This document shows, one piece after another, positions 1-9,500 of a stretch of DNA of 17,038 nucleotides (position 1 is its first letter; every line of letters starts with the position of its first letter). A program made the position numbers and the translations under genes. Source of the stretch: DASQDN01 sp035630195 (GTDB taxonomy: Bacteria; Acidobacteriota; Terriglobia; Bryobacterales; Bryobacteraceae); NCBI GenBank assembly GCA_035630195.1, contig DASQLD010000525.1, positions 1 to 17,038 on the forward strand. Direction: 5' to 3'. The notes beneath the pieces were generated by a model that saw only the letters and a program-made list of their open reading frames with translations, did not search any database and was not told where the DNA came from.

Positions 1-1848
1 CCCGACGGCGAGGTCGAGCTCGACGGTAAGACAGTACGACGCCTGTTCTTGCCCCTGCCCGCGACAGCTAAGCTCGGATATCACACGCTGATTCTCAAAC
101 TGGAAGCCGCGCAATCGGAGACGCGTCTCATCCTCTGCCCCGACTGCGCACATAAGCCAGCCCTGCTCGACCAGGAAGGAAAAGCTTCGGGCATCGCGAT
201 CAGCGTTTACAGCTTGCGATCTCGCCGCAACTGGGGATGCGGCGACTTCACCGACCTTAAGAACTTTACCGATTGGGCGCGCAAGTATACCGGCGTCAGC
301 TTCATCGCCCTTAACCCGCTCCACGCGATCCCGAATCGCCAGCCATACAACACGAGTCCCTATCTCCCGAACTGCTCCTTCTACCGGAATGCCCTCTACC
401 TCGATGTTGAGGCCATCGATGACGTACGCTCTTCCGCCGAGGCCCAGACCTTACTCGCGAGCGACAGTATTCGTCACGAGTTCGAGCATCTTCGACGCTC
501 CAAGTACGTGGAGTACGAAAAGGTCTATGCCCTCAAGCTAAGATTCCTGGCGCTGGGCTTCGATGAATACTTGAATCGAGATCCCTCGTCCGACTTCGAG
601 TCATATGTGAAAACCGAGGGCGAGCTTCTCGACATCTACGCGACCTACTGCGCCCTCGACGAATCCATCCACCAACAGAACCCCGATATTTGGATTTGGC
701 CCGACTGGCCCAACGGGTTTAAAGATCCGGCTTCCGAAGCGGTCGCTGCCTTCGGCCGCGACAATCGAAAGCGCATTGAGTTTCACAAATGGGTCCAATG
801 GCACGTCGACCGGCAGCTTGCTGCTGCCCAACAGCACGCCAAGGACAAAGGGCTCGCCATTGGCCTCTATCACGACCTGGCCCTCGCAACAGATCGCTGC
901 GGCTCGGATCTATGGGCGTATCGCCGCTTCTACGTCGCAGGATGCCGAGTGGGTTCACCGCCCGACGATTTCTCGCCCAGCGGGCAGGATTGGGCCTTCC
1001 CGCCACCGAACTCCCTTGCGCATAAACTCGACGGCTATCGTCTCTTTGCCGAATCGATCCGCAAGAACTCGCAGCATGGCGGCGCCTTGCGCATTGACCA
1101 CGTAATGCGTTTCTTCCGCCTCTTTTGGATTCCCGAAGGCAAGAGCGCGAGCGAAGGCGCCTATGTGCTCGATTACTCGGAAGACTTGGTACGCATCCTC
1201 GCGCTCGAAAGCGTGCGAAACCAGGTTCTCATCATTGGAGAGGATCTCGGCACCGTAGAGCCATCCATTCGTGAGACCCTGCGCAAATTCGGAGTGCTCA
1301 GTTATCGTCTTCTCTACTTCGAAAAGAAGGCGTCGAACTTCAAAACGCCGGATCAATACCCTCGGCAAGCCCTCGTCTCGGTTAGCACCCACGACCTTCC
1401 GACCCTTGCTGGCTTCTGGGAGAACAAAGATATCGAAGCCCGAAGAGATGCCGGCGTTCTGCCCGATGAAGCCAGTTATCACGCGCAGCTCAGTGACCGC
1501 GCCATCGAAAAACAAAAACTACTCGACCTGTTCCACCGTCTCGAATTTCTGCCTACCTGGTTTCCCCGCCGAGCCGCTGACATCCGCGAGTTCACCGGCG
1601 AGCTACACTACGCTGCCGTCGGTTTTCTCGCCACCACACCGAGCGAGCTCATGGTTCTGAACCAGGAAGATCTCTTCAAGGATTGCGACCAGCAGAATTT
1701 GCCCGGTACAACCGAGCAGTACCCGAACTGGCGCCATAAGATGCGTCACGCGATCGAGGATCTTGACCACGATCCCCATGCTCAGGCATGCACGGTAATG
1801 TTCCGCCGTTGGATGGAGCGCTCGAATCGGCTCAACCCCGAAACCTAG
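1..1848 (+). CDS. malQ: 4-alpha-glucanotransferase (amylomaltase), GH77, 5'-partial
   Basis: This enzyme transfers alpha-1,4-glucan segments between maltodextrins in the cytoplasm, in maltose/glycogen breakdown. The reading frame is open from the first base of the window, so the start and N-terminal domain lie upstream; a TTG at 49 sits inside the open frame and is not a credible start. About 615 residues are visible, against roughly 700 for E. coli MalQ. GH77 hallmarks are present: SVYSLRSRRNWGCGDF near the front (substrate loop); RIDH with the nucleophile Asp at 1096-1098; IIGEDLGTV with the acid/base Glu at 1240-1242; and VSTHDLPT with the transition-state Asp at 1393-1395. The catalytic triad is complete, so the visible part looks functional. 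It ends with TAG, overlapping the end of the convergent YkgJ-type gene by 17 bases. The upstream neighbour is not visible. Family assignment is secure. Confidence 0.95.
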   Translation, partial: PDGEVELDGKTVRRLFLPLPATAKLGYHTLILKLEAAQSETRLILCPDCAHKPALLDQEGKASGIAISVYSLRSRRNWGCGDFTDLKNFTDWARKYTGVSFIALNPLHAIPNRQPYNTSPYLPNCSFYRNALYLDVEAIDDVRSSAEAQTLLASDSIRHEFEHLRRSKYVEYEKVYALKLRFLALGFDEYLNRDPSSDFESYVKTEGELLDIYATYCALDESIHQQNPDIWIWPDWPNGFKDPASEAVAAFGRDNRKRIEFHKWVQWHVDRQLAAAQQHAKDKGLAIGLYHDLALATDRCGSDLWAYRRFYVAGCRVGSPPDDFSPSGQDWAFPPPNSLAHKLDGYRLFAESIRKNSQHGGALRIDHVMRFFRLFWIPEGKSASEGAYVLDYSEDLVRILALESVRNQVLIIGEDLGTVEPSIRETLRKFGVLSYRLLYFEKKASNFKTPDQYPRQALVSVSTHDLPTLAGFWENKDIEARRDAGVLPDEASYHAQLSDRAIEKQKLLDLFHRLEFLPTWFPRRAADIREFTGELHYAAVGFLATTPSELMVLNQEDLFKDCDQQNLPGTTEQYPNWRHKMRHAIEDLDHDPHAQACTVMFRRWMERSNRLNPET

Positions 1849-2353
1849 TCTCCACCTTCCAGGCCTCTATTGTGTTGTACACGATCGGACAATAGGTCGT
1901 TCGATCGACAAACTGCCACATGCGGCTGGCGATCGATCCATTGCCACGAACGGTATGGGGAAAATGCTCACAGGCATGTGGCCGAGCCTCATACACCGAG
2001 CATTCATTGCCTACAAGAAACACGCAACCCGCCTCTGTCTTCTTCAGGACGCGACCCTCTTCCTCGCTCGGGTCCGTATATTCCCGTAGAAACTGCGCCG
2101 GCTTCATTCCAATGAATTTTGCTAACCGTTCGACATCCCGCGCAGTGACCACAGCCGAAGCCTCACGACAGCAATTGCCGCACTGCCTGCAATCGATCTG
2201 CTCTTCAACTTTCTGCGCAACTACCCGCAGCCGTCGGTCCCCATGATCCCGTGACTTCAGATACTTGCGAAATTTATGGTTCTCTTCGAACTTCTGTTCG
2301 CCCAAACGCCGGATCTGCACAAGATCAACAATCATGAAAGCCGCCAGCTCCAT
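1832..2353 (-). CDS. YkgJ-type cysteine-cluster protein (putative Zn/Fe-S binding)
   Basis: The protein is small (173 residues from the chosen start) and belongs to the CxxCxxCC cluster family, represented by YkgJ. The cluster is visible as IDCRQCGNCCRE near the first third. Further cysteines follow in GCVFLVGNECSVYEARPHAC and in a late TYCPIVYN. This spacing is typical of the family, which is predicted to bind zinc or an iron-sulphur cluster; the true biochemical role is unknown. The start is uncertain. ATG at 2351-2353 is preceded by AGAAGGGATA, a good ribosome-binding site with short spacing. ATG at 2333-2335 (protein beginning MIVDLVQI) is also plausible and fits how I recall homologues beginning. 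ATG at 2393-2395 is open but lacks a convincing binding site. It is convergent with malQ and divergent from the ADOP permease gene. No functional link to either is evident. Confidence 0.85.
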   Translation of the reverse strand: MELAAFMIVDLVQIRRLGEQKFEENHKFRKYLKSRDHGDRRLRVVAQKVEEQIDCRQCGNCCREASAVVTARDVERLAKFIGMKPAQFLREYTDPSEEEGRVLKKTEAGCVFLVGNECSVYEARPHACEHFPHTVRGNGSIASRMWQFVDRTTYCPIVYNTIEAWKVETRFRG

Positions 2354-2471
2354 TATCCCTTCTGGTCGGCTTCCGTGAGTGTACATAAGCTCCATTCTGA
2401 GCCGCGCCCAAAGGAAGCGGTATTCTCAAACGGCAGCATCAACCATTTATCCTTCTATCAAAGAGAGTCGA

Positions 2472-4970
2472 ATGACCGACCTCCTCCGCGACCTCCGCTT
2501 TGGCGCCCGCCTGCTGGCCAAGAGTCCGGTATTCACGGTGACCGCTGCCGTACTGCTGGCGATTGGCATCAGCGCGAATACGCTGATCTTCAGCGTGATT
2601 GATGCGTGGATGCTTCGGCCGCTCCCGGTGTCGCATCCGGAAAACCTCGTCCGGCTGATCGAGATCCATCCGAACGAGTTCATCACCTGGGATCTCCCCT
2701 ACAACCTGTGCGAATCGGCGCTTCCAAGCAATGCCAGTCTGTCGGCAATGATCTGCCAGGGCGAAGCGGACGTTCCGCTCAGCGATGGCAAATCGACCGA
2801 ACGTATCCGGGCTCACTTGGTCTCTCCAAACTTTTTTTCGTCCCTCGGCGTGCACGCGCATCTGGGCCGTGTCCTTACCGCCGATGACGAACGCGCAGTG
2901 GAGAGGAATGCTGTCCTCAGCCACGCTTTCTGGAGCAGGCGCTTCGCGCGAGATACCTCGATTCTCGGCCGCAGCATCCTCCTGCGAGGGCATTCGTTCA
3001 TAGTCGTAGGCGTGTCTCCGGAAGGCTTCAACGGCCTCTCTGTCGATACCAGTCCCGATGTCCGTGTCCCAGCCTCCGCCGATCGCTTGCTAGTGACACG
3101 GTCTCCTGAGATGAAGCCAAACGCCAGGCCTCTGTGGTCCCAGATCTTTGGCCGTCTCCGGAGCGGCGCTTCCATTGAGCGTGCCGGCGGTGAGATCGAA
3201 TCGCTGTTGCGTCCGGCTTACCAGCAGGAAATGGATCGGATGTTTCCGCCGGGCAAAGACAATGTGCCAATAAGGGATGTAATGGCGTCCCGCCTTCGCC
3301 TGGAGCCCGTCAGTAATGGCGTCTCCAATCTGCGTGCGCAATTTTCACCGGGCCTGACGGTACTGATGAGCGGAGTAGCGCTACTCCTGCTCATGACCTG
3401 CGCCAATGTCGCTGGCCTCTTGCTGGCCAGATCGACCGTGCGAGCCCAGGAGATGGGCATTCGTCTCGCTCTAGGCGCAAGCCGCGGCCGCATCGTGCGG
3501 CAATTGCTTACCGAAGGCCTGACCTTGGGACTGCTCGGCGGCACCGGCGGCATCTTACTGAGCCATGCAACGCTACCGCTGTTAGCGCGAGGCCTCCCAC
3601 AAGTTCGCGACCGTGCAACGGTACTGCATCCACTAGCGGTGAACATCGACATCGACCTTCGTGTACTGGGGTTCTCTCTCCTGATTACGTTGGCGACAGT
3701 GGTCTTGTTTGCGCTGGCCCCGGCCCTGCAGAACGCGCGGTCTGAACTCGTGACCACTCTGCGATCCAGTCGTTCCACCAGTCGGCGATGGCTGCCACGG
3801 AATTTAATCGTCACTACGCAGGTTGCTCTCTGCACCGTGATCCTGATGGGGGCAGTGCTGCTTATGCGGACCCTCGAACGTATGCGTTCCATGGACCCGG
3901 GCTTCGACCGCGATCACGTGGTGACGTTCACGATTGACCCCGGTCTGAAAGGATACAGCCCGCAGAATAGTCGCGCCCTGAGCAGGACGCTTCTCGAACG
4001 GGCAAGCCAGTTACCGGGAGTTGTTGCAGCCGGGCTCGCAACACGGGGCGTGATGCGTGGCTCCGGAATAAAAGCTACCTTCGGACCCGCTGGCGCTCGT
4101 ATCCAGCCAAGCGATTTCCTGAACAGCAGCTTGAACGGTATCACGCCAGGCTATTTCGAAAGCATGGGCATGCGCATGCTTGCTGGTCGTGACTTCAACT
4201 GGTTTGACCGCAATCAGACATCCCCGGGCAAGGCAATCGTCAACCAGACCTTCGCATCGCGATTCTTTCCTGGTCGAAATCCAATTGGCGAGCGCTACGG
4301 GTCACCCGGCGCAGGCAGTATCGCGAGAGCCAGCTCGGAAATCATCGGTGTGGTGAGCGATGCCAAATACCGCTCCCTTCGCGAACCCATACCTCCAACG
4401 GCATACGGTCCCGTCGTCGATGGCTTTGATTCTGGTTTCATTCTGCACGTCCGCACCCGCCAGCGGCCGGAGACCATGATCGCGCCCGTTCGTGCGGCGC
4501 TGCGTTCTCTCGACCCCGAGTTGCCTTTCATCGAAGTGCGCACCTTGCGTGAAGAAGTCGAGGCGTCACTCTGGCAGGAACGTCTGCTCGCCCGACTGTC
4601 CATGATCTTCGGAGGAATCGCGCTGCTAGTGGCCAGTCTTGGTCTATATGCTGCGCTCGACTATGCAGTCAAATCTCGGACGCGGGAGATTGGAGTGCGA
4701 GTGGCCGTAGGCGCCGAGCCGATCAGGATTGTTCGCCTGCTTGGGCGCGAGGTGTTGCTGCTCGTATCCTGCGGCGCCGTTCTCGGATTATGCGTCTACG
4801 CCGGTGCCGCGGTTTGGATACGCAGCGCTTTGTATCAGGTTTCTACTTGGGATCCGCTCGGCATCGCGTCCGTGTTGGGGACGATCGCAGTCGTAGCTGC
4901 AATCGCTGTGGCGCCAGCCATCTATCGGGCAGTCTTGATCGATCCGGCCTCAGCTCTCCGAGCCGACTAG
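2472..4970 (+). CDS. ADOP-family FtsX/MacB-like ABC transporter permease
   Basis: An 832-residue inner-membrane permease of the acidobacterial duplicated orphan permease type. It contains two copies of the MacB periplasmic core plus FtsX module. Start: the protein begins MTDLLRDLRFGARLLAKSP, the usual ADOP opening, with AAGAGAG 4 bases upstream of the ATG; the frame is open for 31 more codons upstream but those do not look like protein. Predicted membrane segments lie near residues 20-42, 295-317, 345-367, 398-420, 445-468, 706-730, 759-782 and 794-820. MacB-core periplasmic regions lie between the first and second segments and between the fifth and sixth. The motif RTREIGVRVAVGA, a hallmark of FtsX domains, occurs in the second module, and MGIRLALGASRGRIVRQL in the first. 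No ATPase gene is adjacent, consistent with 'orphan'. Substrate is unknown; MacB relatives move lipoproteins, peptides or antibiotics or do mechanotransmission. A decayed copy of its 3' end lies 350 bases downstream. Confidence 0.93.
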   Translation: MTDLLRDLRFGARLLAKSPVFTVTAAVLLAIGISANTLIFSVIDAWMLRPLPVSHPENLVRLIEIHPNEFITWDLPYNLCESALPSNASLSAMICQGEADVPLSDGKSTERIRAHLVSPNFFSSLGVHAHLGRVLTADDERAVERNAVLSHAFWSRRFARDTSILGRSILLRGHSFIVVGVSPEGFNGLSVDTSPDVRVPASADRLLVTRSPEMKPNARPLWSQIFGRLRSGASIERAGGEIESLLRPAYQQEMDRMFPPGKDNVPIRDVMASRLRLEPVSNGVSNLRAQFSPGLTVLMSGVALLLLMTCANVAGLLLARSTVRAQEMGIRLALGASRGRIVRQLLTEGLTLGLLGGTGGILLSHATLPLLARGLPQVRDRATVLHPLAVNIDIDLRVLGFSLLITLATVVLFALAPALQNARSELVTTLRSSRSTSRRWLPRNLIVTTQVALCTVILMGAVLLMRTLERMRSMDPGFDRDHVVTFTIDPGLKGYSPQNSRALSRTLLERASQLPGVVAAGLATRGVMRGSGIKATFGPAGARIQPSDFLNSSLNGITPGYFESMGMRMLAGRDFNWFDRNQTSPGKAIVNQTFASRFFPGRNPIGERYGSPGAGSIARASSEIIGVVSDAKYRSLREPIPPTAYGPVVDGFDSGFILHVRTRQRPETMIAPVRAALRSLDPELPFIEVRTLREEVEASLWQERLLARLSMIFGGIALLVASLGLYAALDYAVKSRTREIGVRVAVGAEPIRIVRLLGREVLLLVSCGAVLGLCVYAGAAVWIRSALYQVSTWDPLGIASVLGTIAVVAAIAVAPAIYRAVLIDPASALRAD

Positions 4971-5321
4971 TGCTTCTGCAGTTGTCGAGATTTGTAGCCC
5001 CGACGGGATACTGGCTCGCCAAAGCGGCGCCGAGTTTCTCATAGGCGCTGGAGATTGAAACGCGTGCACAGAAGGACCGCGAATCAGCTCAATTGCTTAG
5101 TAAAGGCCAGTACGGGCTCAGCTCAGTGGTAGGCGTCGGATCCGAATCGTGCGTACGTCCGCTGAAAACGGCACTCCTGCCACGTCAAGGCAAGACGAGC
5201 ATGGAAATCGCGGTCAAGTGTAATGCAGATTCGGTCGCTACTACGCGCCAGGTTTAGAATGTCCACGTTGTCGGTTGTTTGCATCTCGATCTCGGAAACA
5301 TGGACAGCATAATGACATAAC

Positions 5322-5408
5322 GATCATTGGCGCTCGGGCGCGACATGTTGCTCCGCGTATCCTGCGGAGCCGCTCGCGTTGTGCGTCTACGTCAGCGTCG
5401 CGGTATGG
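5322..5408 (+). pseudogene. Decayed fragment of an ADOP permease 3' end
   Basis: This stretch aligns by eye to about 4727-4817 of the intact permease gene. From the shared GGGCGCGA onward, about 60 of 73 aligned positions match, with one two-base deletion after GCCG. In translation the first half reads GRDMLLRVSCGA, against GREVLLLVSCGA in the intact gene. After the deletion the reading shifts and continues LALCVYVSVAVW, against LGLCVYAGAAVW. The matched part is the penultimate membrane segment of the permease. Nothing recognisable remains on either side, and an in-frame stop (TAA at 5318-5320) lies just before it. It is a remnant of a former tandem ADOP gene or a partial duplication. Confidence 0.75.
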
Positions 5409-5464
5409 CAGCCGTCTGTCGCATGGTTGAAGAAGACAACGCTCTTGCTACGTAAACCCCAACC

Positions 5465-5491
5465 GGTCCAAGCTAATTTTCGCTTGGTACC
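5465..5491. terminator. Hairpin between convergent genes; possible bidirectional terminator
   Basis: GGTCCAAGC and GCTTGG-T-ACC form a 9-bp stem with one bulged T around an 8-base loop (TAATTTTC). It lies about 110 bases past the end of the HNH gene (minus) and about 495 bases past the permease gene. There is no T-run after the stem on either strand, so it is not a classical Rho-independent terminator. The call rests on position and stem only. Confidence 0.3.
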
Positions 5492-5599
5492 AGCCCTTGA
5501 TGCAGCATCCTTTAGCCTTCAACACCAGACGAGATCGGCGCCCTAACGGAATCCCGTTGCAACAAAGGATCAGACTTTCGTGGTAGTCCACTATCCCTG

Positions 5600-6574
5600 C
5601 TAATACTCCGACAGATTCCTCTCCGCGTCTTGCAAAATCCGGTGATAGTCGAGCGCCGCCGCCGAAAACGGATACCTGCCCTGCCCATATTCCTTCAATA
5701 GCTTCTTCGCTTCAGACTCCTCAGGATTGCTGGGATCGAAATCGCGCATCGCGTCGAAGTACTTATCGCGAAAACTTTCTTGCGCCTTCTGTCGCTGTTG
5801 CCGCAGTTTCTCAGTCTTCAACTGGAACGTCTCCATGCTCGTAAGACCGATCGGGCTGCCATCCACTGCCGCTGCGATACCTCGTACACCAAAGCGAATG
5901 TGCCGTCGAGGATCGCGATCGTCTCGCGCATTCAAAGGATTCAAGAGCAGCGGCTCTTCGAGCGCATCGAGACCCGCCGGAGCGAGGTAATAATAACCCG
6001 GCCACTTCTTGCTCGCCCGCGGCCTTGCCATTAGCGGCAAACCTGCAACCTCGCTTTCTTCTAGCTTCACCATCACCAGATGCCGCTTCCCTATCGTGAT
6101 ATCGAAACGATCGTTCTTACCTTGACCCGAATTGCAATACACACAAGCCGGCACCAGGTTCCGCCAGTCATAAGCCAGCCAGAAGTAACCGGGATGCTCT
6201 TTCGTCCATGCCGTGCTCTTCACCGGATGAACGATCTCGCACAGACCCGCCTCCAGCCCACCCTTCTCACCCTTGCGTTTAACGGACCCCTTGGGCCGAT
6301 AATGCTCCGCATCGCCGTAATACCCGGAAATCTCGCGCTCGCAATACGCGCACTTTTGATAAAAGACATTCTCGAGCAGCCAGTCCCGCAGCTTCGTCCA
6401 AATGGCACTATTGAAATTGAACTTGAATGCAGTTTGTTGATCTCCGTCGAGCCACTCTTCGAATTGATCTAACGCCTTCTCCGTTGCCGTCTCCGCAGCG
6501 GCCGTCCATTCCTCCCACCATTGCTTCCGCTCCGGATCGTCGAGAGTAGACGGGTCGAAAAACACCCGGATCAT
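5600..6574 (-). CDS. HNH endonuclease, PtuB-like (Septu-type defence effector)
   Basis: A 324-residue HNH nuclease that probably cleaves nucleic acid when activated by the ATPase encoded just upstream. Visible core: KCAYCERE (C75, C78); AEHYRPKG (residues 89-96, with E90 and H91 in the beta-beta-alpha-metal fold); and YDWRNLVPACVYCNSGQGK (residues 135-153) with N139, second zinc-type cysteines C144 and C147, and N148. LLLNPLNA near residue 210 followed by RRHIRF near 224 is also seen in PtuB-type proteins. The C-terminal third (about 247-324) is charged and helical. The ATG at 6572-6574 overlaps the stop of the ATPase gene as ATGA, implying translational coupling. GGGGAG about 10 bases upstream is a usable ribosome-binding site. 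All expected HNH residues are present, so it should be active. Family assignment is from motifs; its target is unknown. Confidence 0.88.
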   Translation of the reverse strand: MIRVFFDPSTLDDPERKQWWEEWTAAAETATEKALDQFEEWLDGDQQTAFKFNFNSAIWTKLRDWLLENVFYQKCAYCEREISGYYGDAEHYRPKGSVKRKGEKGGLEAGLCEIVHPVKSTAWTKEHPGYFWLAYDWRNLVPACVYCNSGQGKNDRFDITIGKRHLVMVKLEESEVAGLPLMARPRASKKWPGYYYLAPAGLDALEEPLLLNPLNARDDRDPRRHIRFGVRGIAAAVDGSPIGLTSMETFQLKTEKLRQQRQKAQESFRDKYFDAMRDFDPSNPEESEAKKLLKEYGQGRYPFSAAALDYHRILQDAERNLSEY

Positions 6575-9500
6575 TGCCCGTTCGCTCCCCCAAGGGTCTT
6601 CGCCAGTCGAGCCATCCGCTCCTCCACCTTCCCGCGAGCATCCTCATCGATGGATTTCAGATCCAGCGATTGCAGAGTCTCCAGCAACTCGCGAGCCCGG
6701 CGCTCCAATGGCTTCGAAGGAGATGGAGGAATCCGTTCTTCAAGTTGCTTCCCAAGCTCCGCAAACCGAAGCTGCTCCTCCACAGTTCGCTGACTCTTCC
6801 CTAGAAGAGCCTCGTACTCCGCCATAGTCTCCTGAGTCGTCAGATCGAGCGTCGTAGAAAGATCGAACAACTCCCCAGTCAGAATCTGATCCGCTCGACC
6901 CAAAGTCATATCAGCTTCAAAATCGACAAGGCCGATCTTGCCATCGGCAATCGCAAACCGCGACACTTCGTCCTTCTCAAGCCCGCTAACAATCAACGGC
7001 GAGTGCGTGTTGGCAATGAACTGCACATTAGGAAACGCCTGTTTCAACCGATGCACCAGCGCCTGCTGCCATCGCGGGTGCATATGGGCGTCAAGCTCAT
7101 CGATCAAAACCAAAGCGAAGGAGTGCGTAGGCAACGGATCATCCGTGGTCGTCTGTAGCGTCTCTTTCAACCGCTGGCAAAGAACACCAACCCAACCAAG
7201 CAGTGACGTCATCCCTTGGCTCAAGACCTCCATCGGCACACCAGTGGCCACGTCAGCCGTCCTCACGATAATCCTGAAGTCTTCGGTCACCCGAATGAAG
7301 TCAAGGTCATCACGGTCCGTGAGGGTTCCTACTAAGCCAAAGAATTTCCTGATCGTTTCGACCGGTCGCGGACCTTCTTGAGACGGCCGAGATTTCCAAA
7401 GCTTGATGGTGGCCGGCTCTTGGTGACCGGTCGCGAACGCGCTGCCGTCTGGTTTGAAGGCGATTGCTGTCCCGCCAGTCGCCTCGCGCAGTAAATATGG
7501 TTGGTCACGCGTCGTAATGTCCCACATCCTAAGCGAGTCCAGAGATACCGACGCTAACATTCGTCCGCCCGGTTGAAACGCTATAGAATGAATGGCCTCC
7601 TGATGTCCGCCCCTTAAGATTCGAGCCCCTTGGCCACCACCCACATTGTAAAGATGAATCGTCCCGTCATCGCTACCCGCTGCAAGAACAGATCCATCAG
7701 CGCTGAAGGCCAAAGCGTTCACCGAACCTACGTACCCAAACTCTTGCATTGGGGCATCGCGTAGGCTCCATAGAGCAATATGGCCACCACGCACGCCAGT
7801 GGCTATGATTGTTCCGCTCGAATTGATCGCAACAACTCGCTGGCCTTCTAGGTACCGGCGCAGCACCCGACCGTCGCGCGTATCCATTACAATAACGCCG
7901 GCCTCAATAGATGCTGACACCAAGACTCTCGCGTCGGCGCTAAGTGCAAGTGATCTCACCTCCTGCGCGTGGACATTTACCTTAAATCTCGGCTTGCCCG
8001 ATTCCACTTCCCAAAGGCAAATCGTTTTGTCTTCCGAACCTGACGCTATCAGACCGTTCGCGCTGAAGGCGACCGAAGTTACAGGCCCATCATGTCCTCG
8101 AAGTGTTCGAATGACCGCGCCATTAGTCGTGTCCCATAGTTTGGCGGCGTTGTCGTCAGAGCCGGAGACCAGGAAGTTTCCGGTAGGATCAAATGCGATC
8201 GAATTGATCTTTTTCTCATGACCCTTGAAAGCGAGGTCTTCCACATACGCTGTCGATTGGGAAGCCTTGGCGGAAGCATCCAAATTCACAATCCACTGCT
8301 TCAACCGGTCCATTCGAGGATCGGCTTCCCCCGAGATTAAGGGAATCAGATCGTCCGCGCTCGGCCTGCCCTTCTGCACAATCGTCTGTGGTCCACTAGG
8401 CGAGGCCCAAGTCACAACCCTCAATGGAGAAAATCCCAGCGCCAGCCAGCCCTCGGCCTCCATAGGACGACTAGGGATGCTGACCACATCGGCTTCCGAC
8501 GACATATCCTTCACGTGAATATCTGTCACATATCCGGAAGGATTCTGCTCGGTAATCAGTGTGACGCGCCCCCTTGTCTTGCCGGCGCGAACCAACCGAG
8601 CGGCGTACGATCGCGCATCGCTCCCAAGAATCGCTACCGCGATCGCCTTTAGAATCGTGGACTTTCCCACGCCATTGTCGCCGAGCAATATTTTCCATTT
8701 ACTCGCTCGCGAGAAATCGAGTTCCAATCTTTCAAACGACCCGATATCCTCCAAAATCACCCGGCGAATCCCCGGACTCTCTTGCGGAGGGGATGCCTCA
8801 ACTGCCTGAGGACGCGCCGCATGGGCCAACGCCCGGACAAACTCATCCACCTCAGCAAACAAATCCGACACCGGAAACGGAATCACCTGCACGTTGTAAC
8901 GCCGTTGCAGAAACTCCGCCTTGGCCTTCCACGCCGAGCCGCTCACGGCCACCAGCGCGAAATGTTTCCGCGGACTTGTGCCGCGGAACACAAACCCGGA
9001 AAGAAAATCTTGAATTCCTTCGAGACTCAGTCCCATGAAGAAGAAATTCTTAGAGAAAAAGAAACCCTCCATGAACTTCGCAAACGAAACGTTCGAAGAT
9101 ACAGCTTCCCTATATTCAACTGGCGCGAAGAGCAGAGTATCTGGCCGGTCGACAATGCCATACAGTTTCAGGACGAAGGAGCGTTTCTGGGCGAGCGCGT
9201 TCAATAGTGCCTCGGCGTCCTTAGGCGTGTACAAGCCGCTCTCCGCATATGCAGGGAATGCCTGCTCTAACAGGCTGTCGTAGTTCGTTGTCACGACGGC
9301 CGAGAATGGAACCCGCCCCAAGGCTTCATGGGCTGCAGCTACCGCAGTTCCAACCGGAAACGATTCACGAAGGAACTCATGCAACAGGTTTCTTTGGTCG
9401 CCAAAAGCTTGCGCGAGACCATCCGCAACGGCATCACGCTCGCCTTCTTGAAGAGCTGCATTCATTGACGACGCATAGTCTGCATCGAGCACTTGATGTC

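Larger units (their letters stand above)
4971..5599. other. 629-bp gene-poor interval between convergent genes
   Basis: No intact gene is supportable here. The interval separates the ADOP permease (plus) from the HNH nuclease gene (minus), so both neighbours end into it and no promoter is needed. It contains a decayed ADOP 3'-end copy (5322-5408) and a hairpin (5465-5491). The rest (4971-5320 and 5409-5464) has frequent stops in all frames. I see no recognisable coding remnant, tRNA or repeat array there. It looks like gene-decay debris at the edge of the defence operon. Confidence 0.7.

Noticed and set aside
49..51. TTG at 49 as the start of malQ
   Set aside because: The frame stays open to the window edge with protein-like sequence (DGEVELDGKTVRRLF), and MalQ needs an N-terminal region that is missing here.
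955..1515. Minus-strand open frame opposite malQ
   Set aside because: It lies over the GH77 catalytic motifs of malQ and has no features of its own.
2379..2471. 31-codon upstream extension of the ADOP permease
   Set aside because: ADOP proteins start at MTDLLRDLRFGARLL. The upstream codons give a non-homologous sequence, and the AAGAGAG site precedes the internal ATG.
3218..3892. Minus-strand open frame of 224 codons opposite the permease
   Set aside because: Arg/Ser/Thr-rich translation without domain features; the permease on the plus strand explains the region.
5114..5190. tRNA-like stretch (GCTCAGCTCAGTGGTAGGCG)
   Set aside because: It resembles a D-arm, but the closing D-stem is missing. 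No anticodon arm, T-arm or pairing acceptor stem follows at the right distance.
7378..8223. Tandem DNA repeats or a CRISPR-like array in the WD40 region
   Set aside because: The periodicity is at protein level only (about 40 residues per blade). The DNA units are diverged and there are no uniform spacers.
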